Below are positions 8,965 through 17,999 of a DNA stretch of 64,000 nt, piece by piece (positions within the stretch are counted from its first letter, which is position 1; the number at the start of each line of letters is the position of its first letter). The notes under the pieces are model-generated. The model saw only the letters and a list, made by a program, of their open reading frames with translations, did not search any database and was not told the DNA's origin. Origin of the DNA: Salinicola peritrichatus (lineage in GTDB: Bacteria > Pseudomonadota > Gammaproteobacteria > Pseudomonadales > Halomonadaceae). The position numbers and the translations under genes are program-made. The stretch spans positions 84,067 to 148,066 of the forward strand of contig NZ_PZJU01000004.1 in assembly GCF_003206715.1 (NCBI RefSeq). Direction: 5' to 3'.

Positions 8965-11455
8965 AGCGATGTCCTCACAGCGGTTGGCGTCGGCCGAGCA
9001 TTATCTCGAACGGCTGGCGCTGGAGGCACAGGATCGTGAGGAGCGGCGCAAGCTGTTGGCGAGCGACCTGGACACTCACGACATGGCGACGCTGCATGCG
9101 GCGCTGGGCGGTCACGAGGTGGACCCGGAGGATCCCGCGGCACAGTCGGTTGGGCGCCGGTTGGCGCTGGCCTATGCGGAACCGCCGCTCGCGCCGCCCG
9201 ACGTGTTGACCACCGACGAGCAGGGCATCACCCGGTTGCAGACCGCGCCACCGATGCGGCGAACGCCGCTGGCACCGGAAGCCTGGTCCACCAACCCGTT
9301 CGTGCGTTTCGGTCAGCGCATGAAGAACTGGGCCGATCGCGGTTTCCGCCGACGTCAACGGGAATCCAAGCCGACACCACGTTGGCAGTGGATCGCCACG
9401 GCTCGACGCTGGGTGCTGCTGGTCCTGATCTTCGGCCAGAGCGCCATTGCCGCCAATCAGATGCGAACCGTACTGCCGGGGCAAGGAGAGCAGTGGCTCG
9501 AGATCGCCATTCTCGCCCTGTTCGTATTGCTGTTCGCCTGGGTTTCCGCGGGATTCTGGACAGCGTTGATGGGCTTCTTTCAGTTGCTGCGCGGCAAGGA
9601 CCGCTACGCCATCGATTCGGAAGTCGGCGACGCGCCGATTCCCGATGATGCGCGCACGGCACTGTTGGTCCCCATCTGCAATGAAGACGTTCCCCGGGTT
9701 TTCGCCGGCGTTCGCGCCACCATCGAATCGCTGCGCCATAGCGGTAACGATCGTCACTTCGATGTCTTTATCCTGAGTGATACCTACGATCCCGACATCG
9801 CCATCCAGGAGACTCACGCCTGGCTGACGTTGTGTCGCGATCTGGGGGCCTTCGGCCAGGTCTTCTACCGGCGTCGTCAGCGCCGTGTGAAGCGCAAGAG
9901 CGGCAACCTCGACGATTTCTGTCGTCGCTGGGGGGCGCTATACCGCTACATGCTGGTACTCGATGCCGACAGTGTCATGAGTGGCGCCTGCCTGACGCGC
10001 CTGGTGCAGATGATGGAGGCGCATCCCAGCGCGGGTATCGTGCAGACGGCGCCGAGAGCCTCGGGACGCCTGAATCTCTACGCGCGGATGCAGCAGTTCG
10101 CCACCCGCGTCTATGGGCCGCTGTTTACCGCCGGCCTGCACTTCTGGCAGTTGGGGGAGTCCCACTACTGGGGACACAACGCGATCATTCGTATGGCGCC
10201 GTTCATGCGCCACTGCATGCTGGCGCCGCTGCCCGGCAAGGGCTCGATGTCCGGGGAGATTCTTTCCCACGATTTCGTCGAGGCTGCGCTGATGCGTCGC
10301 GCCGGCTGGGGGGTATGGATCGCCTACGAGCTGGAGGGCAGCTACGAGGAGATGCCGCCCAATCTGCTCGATGAACTCAATCGCGATCGGCGCTGGTGTC
10401 ACGGCAACCTGATGAACTTCAGACTGTTTCTGTCCAAGGGGATTCATCCGGTGCACCGCGCGGTCTTTTTGACCGGGCTGATGTCCTATATCTCGGCACC
10501 GCTATGGTTTCTGTTCCTGGTGTTGTCGACGGCGTTGCTGGCGGTGCATACCCTGAGTACGCCCAACTACTTCCCGGAACCGGGAATGATGTTTCCGGTC
10601 TGGCCGCAGTGGAACCCGACGCTGGCGGTAAGCCTGTTCGGTGCCACGGCGACGCTGCTGTTCCTGCCCAAGGTACTGAGCGTGGTGGTAGTGTGGATCC
10701 AGGGTAGCCGGCAGTTCGGTGGGCCATTCAAGGTACTTCTCAGCATGGTGCTGGAGTCGCTCTTTTCGATGGCCTTGGCTCCGGTGAGAATGCTGTTCCA
10801 TACGCGCTTCGTGTTGACTTCGGTGATGGGGTGGGCGATTCAGTGGCGCTCGCCGTCGCGGGAAAACAGCGATACCACCTGGGGTGACGCGATCCGCAAT
10901 CACTGGAGCCAGACGGTGATCGGTGCCGTCTGGGCGACCGGAGTCTACTTCATGGAGCCGACCTTCCTGTGGTGGTTGTCGCCGATCGTCGGCGCCATGA
11001 TGCTGTCGATTCCGGTGTCGGCACTGTCGAGTCGGGTGTCGTTGGGGAGCGCATGCTTCCGAGCACGCCTGTTCCGGATTCCGGAGGAGACCCATCCGCC
11101 ACGCGTGCTGCGCCGGATGGTGCGTCATCTGCGAAGGATGAATACCGCCGCGCCCACCCCGCATTTCGTGCAGGTCGTGGTCGATCCGGTATCGAACGCG
11201 TTGGCAACGGCATTGGGGACCGCCCGACATGCGCATGCCGAGCCGCTCAGGCGGCGTCGGCAGGAGCGGGTGACTCGAGCCGTCGAGCAGGGACCTGCTT
11301 CGATGAACAATCTCGAGCGGCTGGCGTTCCTGGACGATCCGGTAATGATGTCGCAACTGCATTTCCGCGTCTGGGACGATCCCGGGGCGCATGCGAGCTG
11401 GCACCAGCATGGCTTGCCGTCGCGTGAGTCGCTGCGGGTAGCGTCATTCAATTGA
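8957..11455 (+). CDS. opgH: Glucans biosynthesis glucosyltransferase H
   Basis: Inner-membrane family 2 glycosyltransferase that makes and exports the glucan backbone from UDP-glucose; 832 residues against 847 in E. coli. Catalytic motifs in order: 'SDTYDPD' (274-280), 'LDADS' with DxD at 336-338, and the RRW motif at 478-480, flanked by about eight membrane segments, two before and the rest after the catalytic domain. The frame is open well upstream inside opgG. The ATG at 8957 was chosen because the protein then begins at the family length and overlaps the opgG stop by 8 nt. E. coli OpgH also inhibits FtsZ through its N-terminus; whether that holds here is unknown. Confidence 0.95.
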   Translation: MAEAMSSQRLASAEHYLERLALEAQDREERRKLLASDLDTHDMATLHAALGGHEVDPEDPAAQSVGRRLALAYAEPPLAPPDVLTTDEQGITRLQTAPPMRRTPLAPEAWSTNPFVRFGQRMKNWADRGFRRRQRESKPTPRWQWIATARRWVLLVLIFGQSAIAANQMRTVLPGQGEQWLEIAILALFVLLFAWVSAGFWTALMGFFQLLRGKDRYAIDSEVGDAPIPDDARTALLVPICNEDVPRVFAGVRATIESLRHSGNDRHFDVFILSDTYDPDIAIQETHAWLTLCRDLGAFGQVFYRRRQRRVKRKSGNLDDFCRRWGALYRYMLVLDADSVMSGACLTRLVQMMEAHPSAGIVQTAPRASGRLNLYARMQQFATRVYGPLFTAGLHFWQLGESHYWGHNAIIRMAPFMRHCMLAPLPGKGSMSGEILSHDFVEAALMRRAGWGVWIAYELEGSYEEMPPNLLDELNRDRRWCHGNLMNFRLFLSKGIHPVHRAVFLTGLMSYISAPLWFLFLVLSTALLAVHTLSTPNYFPEPGMMFPVWPQWNPTLAVSLFGATATLLFLPKVLSVVVVWIQGSRQFGGPFKVLLSMVLESLFSMALAPVRMLFHTRFVLTSVMGWAIQWRSPSRENSDTTWGDAIRNHWSQTVIGAVWATGVYFMEPTFLWWLSPIVGAMMLSIPVSALSSRVSLGSACFRARLFRIPEETHPPRVLRRMVRHLRRMNTAAPTPHFVQVVVDPVSNALATALGTARHAHAEPLRRRRQERVTRAVEQGPASMNNLERLAFLDDPVMMSQLHFRVWDDPGAHASWHQHGLPSRESLRVASFN

Positions 11456-11476
11456 ATAAAAGAAGGCTGTCCCCGG

Positions 11477-11505
11477 AACGGGCCGGTTTTGTTTGTCGGC
11501 CCGTT
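11477..11505 (+). terminator. Hairpin downstream of opgH
   Basis: A 9-bp perfect stem AACGGGCCG / CGGCCCGTT with an 11-nt T-rich loop sits 22 nt after the opgH stop. No T-tract follows, so it may only mark the transcript 3' end. Confidence 0.5.
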
Positions 11506-11611
11506 GCCTTCATGTATCGAAGTTTGCATGAATGGTGGCTACGCTTGGAGAGTCAGCATCGGATTGGCTGCGCAAGATGTTCATCGATAACGGGAATCAA
11601 GGAGTGACGCA

Positions 11612-11854
11612 ATGGGCTTTATTCTGTGGCTGATCATCGGCGGGATCGCCGGTTGGATTGCCGGCAAGATCATGCGCGGTGGCGGTTTCGGCATCTTGGG
11701 CAACATCGGTGTCGGGATCGTCGGCGCAGTGATCGGGGGATTTCTGTTCAGTCTGCTGGGACTCTCCTCCAACGGCTTCATCGGCTCGCTGGTGGTGGCG
11801 ACCATCGGCGCGATCATCCTGCTCTGGGTGGTCGCGAAGATCAAAAAAGCCTAG
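11612..11854 (+). CDS. GlsB/YeaQ/YmgE-family small membrane protein
   Basis: An 80-residue, almost wholly hydrophobic protein of the family formerly called transglycosylase-associated protein (PF04226). It starts 'MGFILWLIIGGIAGWIAGKI', followed by a glycine-rich 'GGGFGILGNIGVGIVGA' and two further membrane segments, ending in KIKKA. The ribosome site AAGGAG precedes the ATG by 7 nt. Members are often stress- or stationary-phase induced, but their function is unknown. It is a single-gene unit with a hairpin (11870-11893) after it. Confidence 0.88.
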   Translation: MGFILWLIIGGIAGWIAGKIMRGGGFGILGNIGVGIVGAVIGGFLFSLLGLSSNGFIGSLVVATIGAIILLWVVAKIKKA

Positions 11855-11869
11855 ATTTTCGATTTGTGT

Positions 11870-11893
11870 GAGGGCCGCGCTAATGCGGCCCTC
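11870..11893 (+). terminator. Hairpin after the GlsB-like gene
   Basis: Perfect 9-bp stem GAGGGCCGC / GCGGCCCTC with a 6-nt loop, 15 nt after the stop codon. The T-tract is poor. Confidence 0.55.
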
Positions 11894-11970
11894 TCATGGG
11901 CATGATCTACGTATCCTTGGCAGGGAATCAGGTACACTAGCGCCTTTTGACGGCCAGGGACCTGCAAGGA

Positions 11971-13251
11971 ATGCCTGATTCAACGACCGCCACGCGCAAG
12001 GAACGATTCATTGGCCTGGAGTGGTTGCGTTTTCTGCTCGGTCTTTACATCGTTATTTTCCACACCCTGCACAACTACCCATCGATTCGTGCCTGGTCGC
12101 ACTTCGTTACCGATATCGGTTTCTTTTCCACCAGCGCCTTCTTCGTGCTTTCGGGTTTCCTGCTGACCCACGTCTACCTCGACGCCAATCAGCGCATGCG
12201 CGAGCCGGCCAAGAGCTTCTGGCTCAAGCGCTTCTCGAATCTCTACCCGATTCATATCGGCTCGTTGATCCTGGCGATGAGCGTCTCGGCACTGGTCGGC
12301 TATCTGGCGATCGCTCCCGGCGATAGCGACATCTCGCTGCGATTCGTGGTCTACGACGTCAACAACGATATCGGTCAGCTCGACTGGAAAAGCCTCAACC
12401 ACACCATGAGTCCGCTGGAAACCGGCATCAATCTGCTGCTCAATTTCACACTGCTGCATGCCTGGAATCCGCTCTACCTGACCTTCAATCCGCCGTCCTG
12501 GTCGATTTCCGCCCTGTTCTTCTTTTACCTGACGTTTCCCTGGCTGGCACCCAGGCTGCGTCGCGTGATGCATCCGCGGCGTGCGATCCTGCTGGTCAAC
12601 CTGATCTACCTGCTGCCGCCGATCGTGGTCATTCTCACCACCGATTACGGCGTACCGGAGACCGGCATTCTTCATCGCAACCCGCTCATCCGGTTGCCGG
12701 AATTCGCCGCTGGCATCCTGCTCTATACTTTCTACGCCCAGCGTAAGGCCAAGGGGCGCTCGATGTCGGCGGGGCAGTGCTGGCTGGCGCTGCTGGGCGT
12801 CGCCGCCAGTATCGCCATCGCGCTTTATCTGCTAGGTCGCGGTCATGCCTGGTACTATGTGTTACACAACGGATTGCTGTTGCCGGCCCAGTTGATACTG
12901 ATCTACGTCGCTGCGCAGTGGGGCGAGCCTCACAGTCGCCGGCTCAAGCGCTGGGCAGCCAGGCTGGGTGGCGCTTCGCTGCCGATGTTTGCGCTTCACG
13001 TGCCGCTCTATGCGGTCTTTTCCCGTGTCGAGCGCGTGCTCTCCGGGCAGCCGGAGCGCTGTCTGACGGATTTTCGGGGTTGTCTGTCTGCGGCCGGCGA
13101 ACTCCATCTCTGGCTCTATCCGTTGTTTCTGCTGCTGACCGTACTCTTCTGTATCGTATTCCAGGAGCAGTTCGTGGTCAGGGTGCGCCGCTTTCTGCTG
13201 CGCCATCTGCTCAGGCAGACCCCGAGCTCTCATACCGACAAGTTGAGCTGA
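11971..13251 (+). CDS. Acyltransferase family 3 membrane protein (OafA/YrhL type)
   Basis: Polytopic inner-membrane O-acyltransferase, about 426 residues with roughly ten membrane helices. 'GLEWLRFLLGLYIVIFHTLHN' near the N-terminus contains the conserved R and H of this family, and 'FFSTSAFFVLSGFLL' is its second hallmark. These proteins move acetyl or succinyl groups onto exported glycans. E. coli OpgC, of the same fold, succinylates periplasmic glucans, and opgGH lie 500 bp upstream, so an OPG-modifying role is reasonable but unproven. The ATG at 11971 has AGGGA 10 nt upstream; a TTG at 11947 is the longer alternative. Confidence 0.82.
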   Translation: MPDSTTATRKERFIGLEWLRFLLGLYIVIFHTLHNYPSIRAWSHFVTDIGFFSTSAFFVLSGFLLTHVYLDANQRMREPAKSFWLKRFSNLYPIHIGSLILAMSVSALVGYLAIAPGDSDISLRFVVYDVNNDIGQLDWKSLNHTMSPLETGINLLLNFTLLHAWNPLYLTFNPPSWSISALFFFYLTFPWLAPRLRRVMHPRRAILLVNLIYLLPPIVVILTTDYGVPETGILHRNPLIRLPEFAAGILLYTFYAQRKAKGRSMSAGQCWLALLGVAASIAIALYLLGRGHAWYYVLHNGLLLPAQLILIYVAAQWGEPHSRRLKRWAARLGGASLPMFALHVPLYAVFSRVERVLSGQPERCLTDFRGCLSAAGELHLWLYPLFLLLTVLFCIVFQEQFVVRVRRFLLRHLLRQTPSSHTDKLS

Positions 13252-13322
13252 GCCGGACGAGAGCGGTTCCGACCTGGACCCCCAGGCCGGGCCTGCCCGT
13301 CGGCGCGAGGAATGCTTTCCGC

Positions 13323-13328
13323 TATACT
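13323..13328 (+). promoter_or_regulatory. Candidate -10 element for the DUF1266 gene
   Basis: TATACT, preceded by GC to give a CTATACT match to the sigma-S/sigma-70 extended -10, lies ~105 nt upstream of the chosen start. No -35 is evident. If used, transcription would begin near 13335, which argues against translation starting at the TTG at 13337. Confidence 0.35.
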
Positions 13329-13432
13329 ATGTCGCCTTGAAATGGGGTCGCCTTGAAATTAGGGCCGCCTCCCCGAACCCAGCCGGCTCTGCTGGTGGCG
13401 GTCGTGTTGTTTTCCGACAAGAGGTCTCTTTT

Positions 13433-15859
13433 TTGCGCGAACTCCTCGTCCAGTGGTGGGCTCAGCAACTGACGCTCTGTGGTTGGCCCAAGGTTGGCGA
13501 TCCCCGCCAGGCGCTTCCGCGCGAACTTGCCCTGGAGCGCCTGGCCTCGCTCGGTATCGGCGAGCGGGACGAGTTCGCCTGGCGGCTGTGGGAAAGCGTA
13601 ACCGATATCCAGGAGCCTTCGCTCTCGCGGTTGGCGTCGCTCGAATTGCTGGCTCTGGGCAGTGTGGCCGGATGGAGCGATCAGCGCACCGAGATGGCAT
13701 GGTTGGCGCATCTGGCTCAGCTGATCGTCGGCGATTGCCCGTCGCTGAGGCGTTGGATCGACGATCTGGCGCGCTTGGACGATCCGGCATTGGATGCGGC
13801 AGGCCATGAACTCGCGCTAGCGGAACGCCAAGGGCGCACAGTGAGTTGGGCGGCGCTGAAGCGTCATGTCGGCGAACGCGACACGGCGATCGTCGAAGCG
13901 CTGTGGAGCGATGACCTCTGGCGTGCCCGAGCCGCCTTTGCTCCCGTACTCCGTTGGCCTTTTTCTCCCGATGAGATCGAGAGCCGAGAGCAGCGCCGCC
14001 TGCTGCGGGAAGAGCTCGAGATCGACGGGAGGGACCAGCTCATCGAGACGCTCCATTGGCTGGCCTGCCAGGGACATCGGCATGGCTGGGAGATGGATGC
14101 GGTGAGATTGGCGCGTGAAGGGGAGCCGGCAGTCCGAGAATGGCTGGCGTCGTTGGGAGATCAGCAGGATTACGGACGGGTACTGGTCCGTTTCCTGGTC
14201 GACGAAGAACCGTTCGAATGGGCGGCCTGGGACTGGCTGCGGCTGATCGATCAAGCCTACCTGGGATTCTGCGCCGGTTGGCTCACGGTCGAAGAAGCGG
14301 AGCATTTTGCCGCTCACGGCGTTGACCTGCTGCAGCAGCGCTATTCGGACTGGCACGCGGTAGCGCATGCCTATCAGCGGGGGCGCAGTTTGTTCGAGGG
14401 CCGGGATCTGCGTCCGGATTTCGATGCCGACTGGGCACGCTTGCTGGAAATGCCCGAGAGCCCGTGGGCTCTGCCGCTGGCCGAGAGTCTCGACGAAGAG
14501 CGGCGCCGAGCTGCACGCCGGACGGTACGGGAGCGCCATGTTTCGCCGGATGCCTGGATCCTGGCGATTGCCGCCGTGCGCGAGCCGGATCTGGTGCAAC
14601 GTCGCCGTCTCGATGAAACGCTTGGAATGACGCGGCGTGAGGATGCCGAGCGTTATCTCGACGATGTGCTGGGGCTGCGGCGCGAGGAGGGAATCTCGGG
14701 GCTGGCCCGTTTCTGGATGCCGGCCCAGGCGCACCATCTCAATCAGCTGGCGGCCGATGCACTGCATGCCGCGGGCGCTTCGTCCGGCGCAGGGGATCGT
14801 GGTCGGCAGCGGCGGTTGGCGAATTGCGCGAACCATGCGGCGACGATCGTGATGGCCGAAAAATATGCCTTCTACCTGCTGATGGCCGCTGACAGCGGGC
14901 GCTATTCCCATGCGGACATCCAGGCACAGGCGCAGTCGTTATGCGATGTATTGAGCCGGTTCTATCCCGATGCGTCGCGACTGCTTGCGGCCTGGTCGGC
15001 GTGGGAAGCGGTGTTGAGCCAGGAGAATGCACCCGAGGAAGGCCCGCTCAAGGACGATATCGATTGGCATCTGCGCGATCCCGGCTCGCCGTTCCACTGG
15101 CTGACGCCGTCGAAGGGACTCACCTGGCACGAGCCCGGGCCACGGCCGACACTGGCACAATTTACCGCTGTCTCTCTTGCCGGTCCGCTCAACGAGGCGG
15201 CATGGCAGATGCCACAGCCGCTGGCGTTCGAGGACCGGCGCGCCCTGCAGGAGTGGATCGAACACCAATATGCGCTGCAGGGGGCGCCAGGGCTCGTCGA
15301 TTTCCTCGATTTCCTGGTCGATGCGGGTGATCGTCAGGAGTACCAGATCAATTACGCTCCCTATACCCTCAACCGTCCGCGGCTGGAAGAGGAGATCGCG
15401 ATCCTCGAGTCGGGAGAATGCGCGGAGGAGGAGCGCATTCACCTGCAGAGGCTGCGACATGTGCGAGACAATGCGTGCCGTTGCAACGACGAGGACCTGA
15501 CCGCCTGGGATATCGCGCAGCTGGTGGATCTGGCCATGGCCGGTCGCCAACTCGACTGGCTCGATGCCGGCGAGCTGGAGCATTATCTCAAGGCGGCAAC
15601 CCGGTTGGCGGAACACCACTACGGCAGCTGGCAGGCCTATGCCGAAGGGCTTTACAGCGGATTCGGGTTCTTTATGGACGACACACCCGAGCGGGAGGCC
15701 TTTCTCGCACGCTTCCGCGAGGCATTGAATGCCTGGCTGACAGCGACGCCGTTGCTGGCGGGGCCGTGGGCCAGTCTCGACTTTCCGGGACGGTCGGGGC
15801 GTCACTGGACGCCCTTGCACGTGGATGTGTTGCCGGGGGAGCCGCACCGTCTGCATTGA
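13433..15859 (+). CDS. Protein with two DUF1266 domains
   Basis: Cytosolic protein of unknown function, 808 residues, acidic and tryptophan-rich, with no signal peptide or membrane helix. Two segments carry the DUF1266 pattern (aromatic 'AWD..R', then 'QRY.SW...Y..G'): one near residues 275-325 ('AWDWLRLIDQAYLGFCAGWL', then 'LLQQRYSDWHAVAHAYQRGR') and one near 690-750 ('TAWDIAQLVDLAMAG', then 'EHHYGSWQAYAEG'). The upstream 'LHWLACQGHRHGWEMD' also fits the family. E. coli YbeR/YbeU are single-domain relatives without known activity. The TTG at 13433 has AGAGG 8 nt upstream; the frame is open back to a TTG at 13337. It stands alone. Confidence 0.75.
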   Translation: MRELLVQWWAQQLTLCGWPKVGDPRQALPRELALERLASLGIGERDEFAWRLWESVTDIQEPSLSRLASLELLALGSVAGWSDQRTEMAWLAHLAQLIVGDCPSLRRWIDDLARLDDPALDAAGHELALAERQGRTVSWAALKRHVGERDTAIVEALWSDDLWRARAAFAPVLRWPFSPDEIESREQRRLLREELEIDGRDQLIETLHWLACQGHRHGWEMDAVRLAREGEPAVREWLASLGDQQDYGRVLVRFLVDEEPFEWAAWDWLRLIDQAYLGFCAGWLTVEEAEHFAAHGVDLLQQRYSDWHAVAHAYQRGRSLFEGRDLRPDFDADWARLLEMPESPWALPLAESLDEERRRAARRTVRERHVSPDAWILAIAAVREPDLVQRRRLDETLGMTRREDAERYLDDVLGLRREEGISGLARFWMPAQAHHLNQLAADALHAAGASSGAGDRGRQRRLANCANHAATIVMAEKYAFYLLMAADSGRYSHADIQAQAQSLCDVLSRFYPDASRLLAAWSAWEAVLSQENAPEEGPLKDDIDWHLRDPGSPFHWLTPSKGLTWHEPGPRPTLAQFTAVSLAGPLNEAAWQMPQPLAFEDRRALQEWIEHQYALQGAPGLVDFLDFLVDAGDRQEYQINYAPYTLNRPRLEEEIAILESGECAEEERIHLQRLRHVRDNACRCNDEDLTAWDIAQLVDLAMAGRQLDWLDAGELEHYLKAATRLAEHHYGSWQAYAEGLYSGFGFFMDDTPEREAFLARFREALNAWLTATPLLAGPWASLDFPGRSGRHWTPLHVDVLPGEPHRLH

Positions 15860-16068
15860 GCGGTTTTTCGATGCCGCGTCCCTGGCGGAGCTTCGCTGCG
15901 CGAGGTTCGAGTCCGCTCCCGGCGATTTTGCGCCGCAGGGCTCGTCAAAGGCTTTTCAATGCCATATGATCCGTTTTGTGCCATGCCCACCAGCGAGACG
16001 CGGCGTGGCTTTTCTCCCAATTTTGATCTGAACGGTCGAGTATCGAGCCGAATGCTGGCCGCTTTGGC

Positions 16069-16094
16069 GGTGACACCTGCGGGCGGGTGTCACC
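16069..16094 (+). other. Strong hairpin in the 15860-16204 gap
   Basis: Perfect 9-bp inverted repeat GGTGACACC / GGTGTCACC with an 8-nt loop, 110 nt upstream of the NlpC/P60 gene. It could be a terminator remnant, a 5' UTR structure or a protein site. The rest of this 345-bp gap holds no recognisable gene; a T-rich patch (15864-15872) follows the DUF1266 stop. Confidence 0.5.
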
Positions 16095-16204
16095 ACCACA
16101 GCGACTCAATTCGCCCGATGGCCCCGCCCAGGCCGCATGTGCCTGGGCGTGTGTCGTATGAGGCGACGCCCATGGCGGCTCACAGGCGAACGAGGTTGCG
16201 CTGA

Positions 16205-16816
16205 ATGCTTAAACGCACGGCCCTGGGGTTGGCACTGGCATGGGTCATTACCGGTTGCTCGACCCCCGCACAACAACAGGTTAATGCACAGTACGCGCTT
16301 CCTCTGGCGCAATCCCGCACCGTTGCCGCTCATGGCGCGTCGAGCGCGCCGCAAACGGCCTTCTCGACGATGCACGATTTCCGTCCGTTGCGCGTCTCGC
16401 CGATGATCATTCGGGAGGCGCTGCTAGACGAGCACCGGCGTTGGGTAGGAACGCCCTATGCGCTGGGAGGCACGACGCATCGCGGGATCGATTGCTCGGC
16501 GCTGATGCAGCACATCTTCACCGAAGCGTTCTCGCTCGAGCTACCGCGAACGACCGGAGAGCAGGTACTGGAAGGCAGTCGAGTGGCGCGTGACCAACTG
16601 AAGGCCGGGGATCTGGTCTTCTTCCGTCCGCCGGGCATTTACAATCACGTCGGCGTCTATGTTGGCGATGGGTATTTTCTGCACGCTTCGACGTCGCAAG
16701 GCGTCAAACTGTCCCGTCTCGACAATGTCTATTGGAAACGCTACTACTGGCAGGCACGCCGGCCGATGGAGCGCACACAGCTGGCGCAGCGGGCCGCGCT
16801 GGCCAGTGAAGGGTGA
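16205..16816 (+). CDS. NlpC/P60-family lipoprotein, Spr/MepS-like peptidase
   Basis: Predicted outer-membrane lipoprotein with a C-terminal NlpC/P60 cysteine peptidase domain. Family members cut D,D cross-links or the gamma-D-Glu-mDap bond in peptidoglycan. The lipobox 'VITGCS' places the lipidated Cys at residue 18. The catalytic triad is visible: Cys97 in 'GIDCSALM', His148 in 'NHVGVYVG' and His160 in 'FLHAS'. The 203-residue length and a linker of ~50 residues match MepS (Spr)-type proteins. In E. coli MepS levels are held down by the Prc/NlpI protease system; no partner gene is nearby. Confidence 0.88.
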   Translation: MLKRTALGLALAWVITGCSTPAQQQVNAQYALPLAQSRTVAAHGASSAPQTAFSTMHDFRPLRVSPMIIREALLDEHRRWVGTPYALGGTTHRGIDCSALMQHIFTEAFSLELPRTTGEQVLEGSRVARDQLKAGDLVFFRPPGIYNHVGVYVGDGYFLHASTSQGVKLSRLDNVYWKRYYWQARRPMERTQLAQRAALASEG

Positions 16817-16872
16817 CTGTCCGTGCAGATTGAAAACGACAAGAAGATTAAAAGAGATTAAAGCGATTCAAG

Positions 16873-16900
16873 AAAAGGGCAGCCGATTGGCTGCCCTTTT
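16873..16900. terminator. Bidirectional rho-independent terminator
   Basis: Perfect 12-bp stem AAAAGGGCAGCC / GGCTGCCCTTTT with a 4-nt GATT loop between two convergent genes. It carries A and T runs on both sides, so it can end the NlpC/P60 transcript on + and the SlyD-like transcript on -. Confidence 0.9.
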
Positions 16901-16936
16901 GCGTCGACGGTGTCGAGAGCGTGCGACCTTCAGCCG

Positions 16937-17419
16937 TCAATGCTGATGACCGCCTTCACCGTGAACGTGACCATGGGAGACTTCTTCCTGGGTCGCTTCG
17001 CGGACATCGGTAATTTCGACATCGAAGTTCAGCTTTTCGCCAGCCAGCGGATGGTTGCCGTCGACGGTCACGGTGTCGCCTTCGACCTTGGTGACGGTGA
17101 CCATCAGCGGGCCTTCCTGGGTCTGCGCCTGGAACTGCATGCCCGGCTGTACTTCGTCGACACCCTGGAACGCATCGCGCGGGACTTCCTGCACCAGCGC
17201 CGGCTGGACCTCGCCGTAGCCTTCGCTGGGCTCGACCGCTACCTTGAGTTTGTCACCATTGGCGCGACCCTCGAGCTGCTTCTCGAGCCCCGGAATGATG
17301 TTGCCCGCGCCGTGTAGATAGGTCAGTGGATCGCGACCCTCTGAACTGTCCAGCACTTCTCCCGCATCGTTGGTCAGTGTGTAGTGGAAGGCGACCACGG
17401 AGTTCTGGGCAATCTGCAT
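16937..17419 (-). CDS. slyD: FKBP-type peptidyl-prolyl isomerase, SlyD-like
   Basis: Cytosolic cis-trans prolyl isomerase and chaperone, 160 residues. It begins 'MQIAQNSVVAFHYTLTNDAG' and has the FKBP core 'YLHGAGNIIPGLEKQLEG' (near 35-52). The insert-in-flap domain holds 'QPALVQEVPRDAF', and the end is the short His-rich tail 'SHGHVHGEGGHQH', where SlyD proteins bind nickel. The tail is shorter than in E. coli SlyD (196 residues), so hydrogenase nickel delivery may be weaker. It shares a bidirectional terminator with the NlpC/P60 gene. Confidence 0.92.
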   Translation of the reverse strand: MQIAQNSVVAFHYTLTNDAGEVLDSSEGRDPLTYLHGAGNIIPGLEKQLEGRANGDKLKVAVEPSEGYGEVQPALVQEVPRDAFQGVDEVQPGMQFQAQTQEGPLMVTVTKVEGDTVTVDGNHPLAGEKLNFDVEITDVREATQEEVSHGHVHGEGGHQH

Positions 17420-17616
17420 CTGAAAAAACCTTTGCGTCTGTGCATGTCTTTCACATCCTAACGTGCCATGGCCTTTCTGTCAGGTCGCGATGGGGGATTC
17501 GCGGCTTGAGGTGCGACCAATTCTTGCGCGGATAGCCGCGGTTGCGCCTCAAGGAGGCTGTGAGTACCCTGCGAAAGAAGAAGAAACCGTGTTCCGAGGG
17601 TGAGGAGAAGTTTGTC

Positions 17617-17904
17617 ATGACCGTGTTCATCGTATGGCTCATAGCCTTCGCCGTCGTGCTATTGCTGGCGCTCAAGGCGTGGGAAGGGGCCTTGGGCAAT
17701 TTGGCCAAGCGCTGGCTTCCTGCCCAGCTCCAGGGAGATCCGGCTCAGGATCGTTGGGTATTCTCCATCGCCTTGGCGGTACTGGGGGCGACCTTCATCG
17801 TCAACCCGATTTCCATGTTGCTGACGCTGATTCTGTTGGCCGTACTCACTTGGATCGGCATGCGTCTGGCCGGCTGGGCGATGCGCAGGGCCAAGCTGCA
17901 CTGA
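17617..17904 (+). CDS. Small membrane protein of unknown function
   Basis: A 95-residue protein with an N-terminal membrane segment ('FIVWLIAFAVVLLLALKAW'), a short polar loop ('QGDPAQDRW') and two closely spaced C-terminal hydrophobic stretches ending in 'GWAMRRAKLH'. No family was recognised. The ATG at 17617 is preceded by GAGGAG with a 9-nt spacer; the frame is open 75 nt further upstream, but that part is lysine-rich without a ribosome site. A rho-independent terminator follows 46 nt after the stop, so it is probably a real single gene. Confidence 0.6.
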   Translation: MTVFIVWLIAFAVVLLLALKAWEGALGNLAKRWLPAQLQGDPAQDRWVFSIALAVLGATFIVNPISMLLTLILLAVLTWIGMRLAGWAMRRAKLH

Positions 17905-17950
17905 CCCCGCTGCGACCGGTCGCAGGCGCGAGAGCGGCTTCAAATGCAAT

Positions 17951-17977
17951 GGGCGATGTCATGGCATCGCCCGTTTT
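17951..17977 (+). terminator. Rho-independent terminator
   Basis: 8-bp stem GGGCGATG / CATCGCCC with a 6-nt loop, followed by GTTTT, between the small membrane protein gene and the convergent lpxR. Confidence 0.75.
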
Positions 17978-17999
17978 GTGACGTTCCGGTCCGAAGCGC

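Noticed and set aside
15902-15917. A GGTTCGAGTCC stretch resembling a tRNA T-arm after the DUF1266 gene
   Set aside because: The flanking bases do not pair as a T-stem and there is no acceptor, anticodon or CCA.
15959-16204. A possible 81-residue gene before the NlpC/P60 gene
   Set aside because: No ribosome site, a strange Pro/Arg/His-rich product and a strong hairpin inside the frame.
17731-17749. A 19-bp exact match to 25020-25038
   Set aside because: The flanks do not match and one copy is inside a gene. With similar base composition a chance match of this size is possible, and no repeat family is evident.
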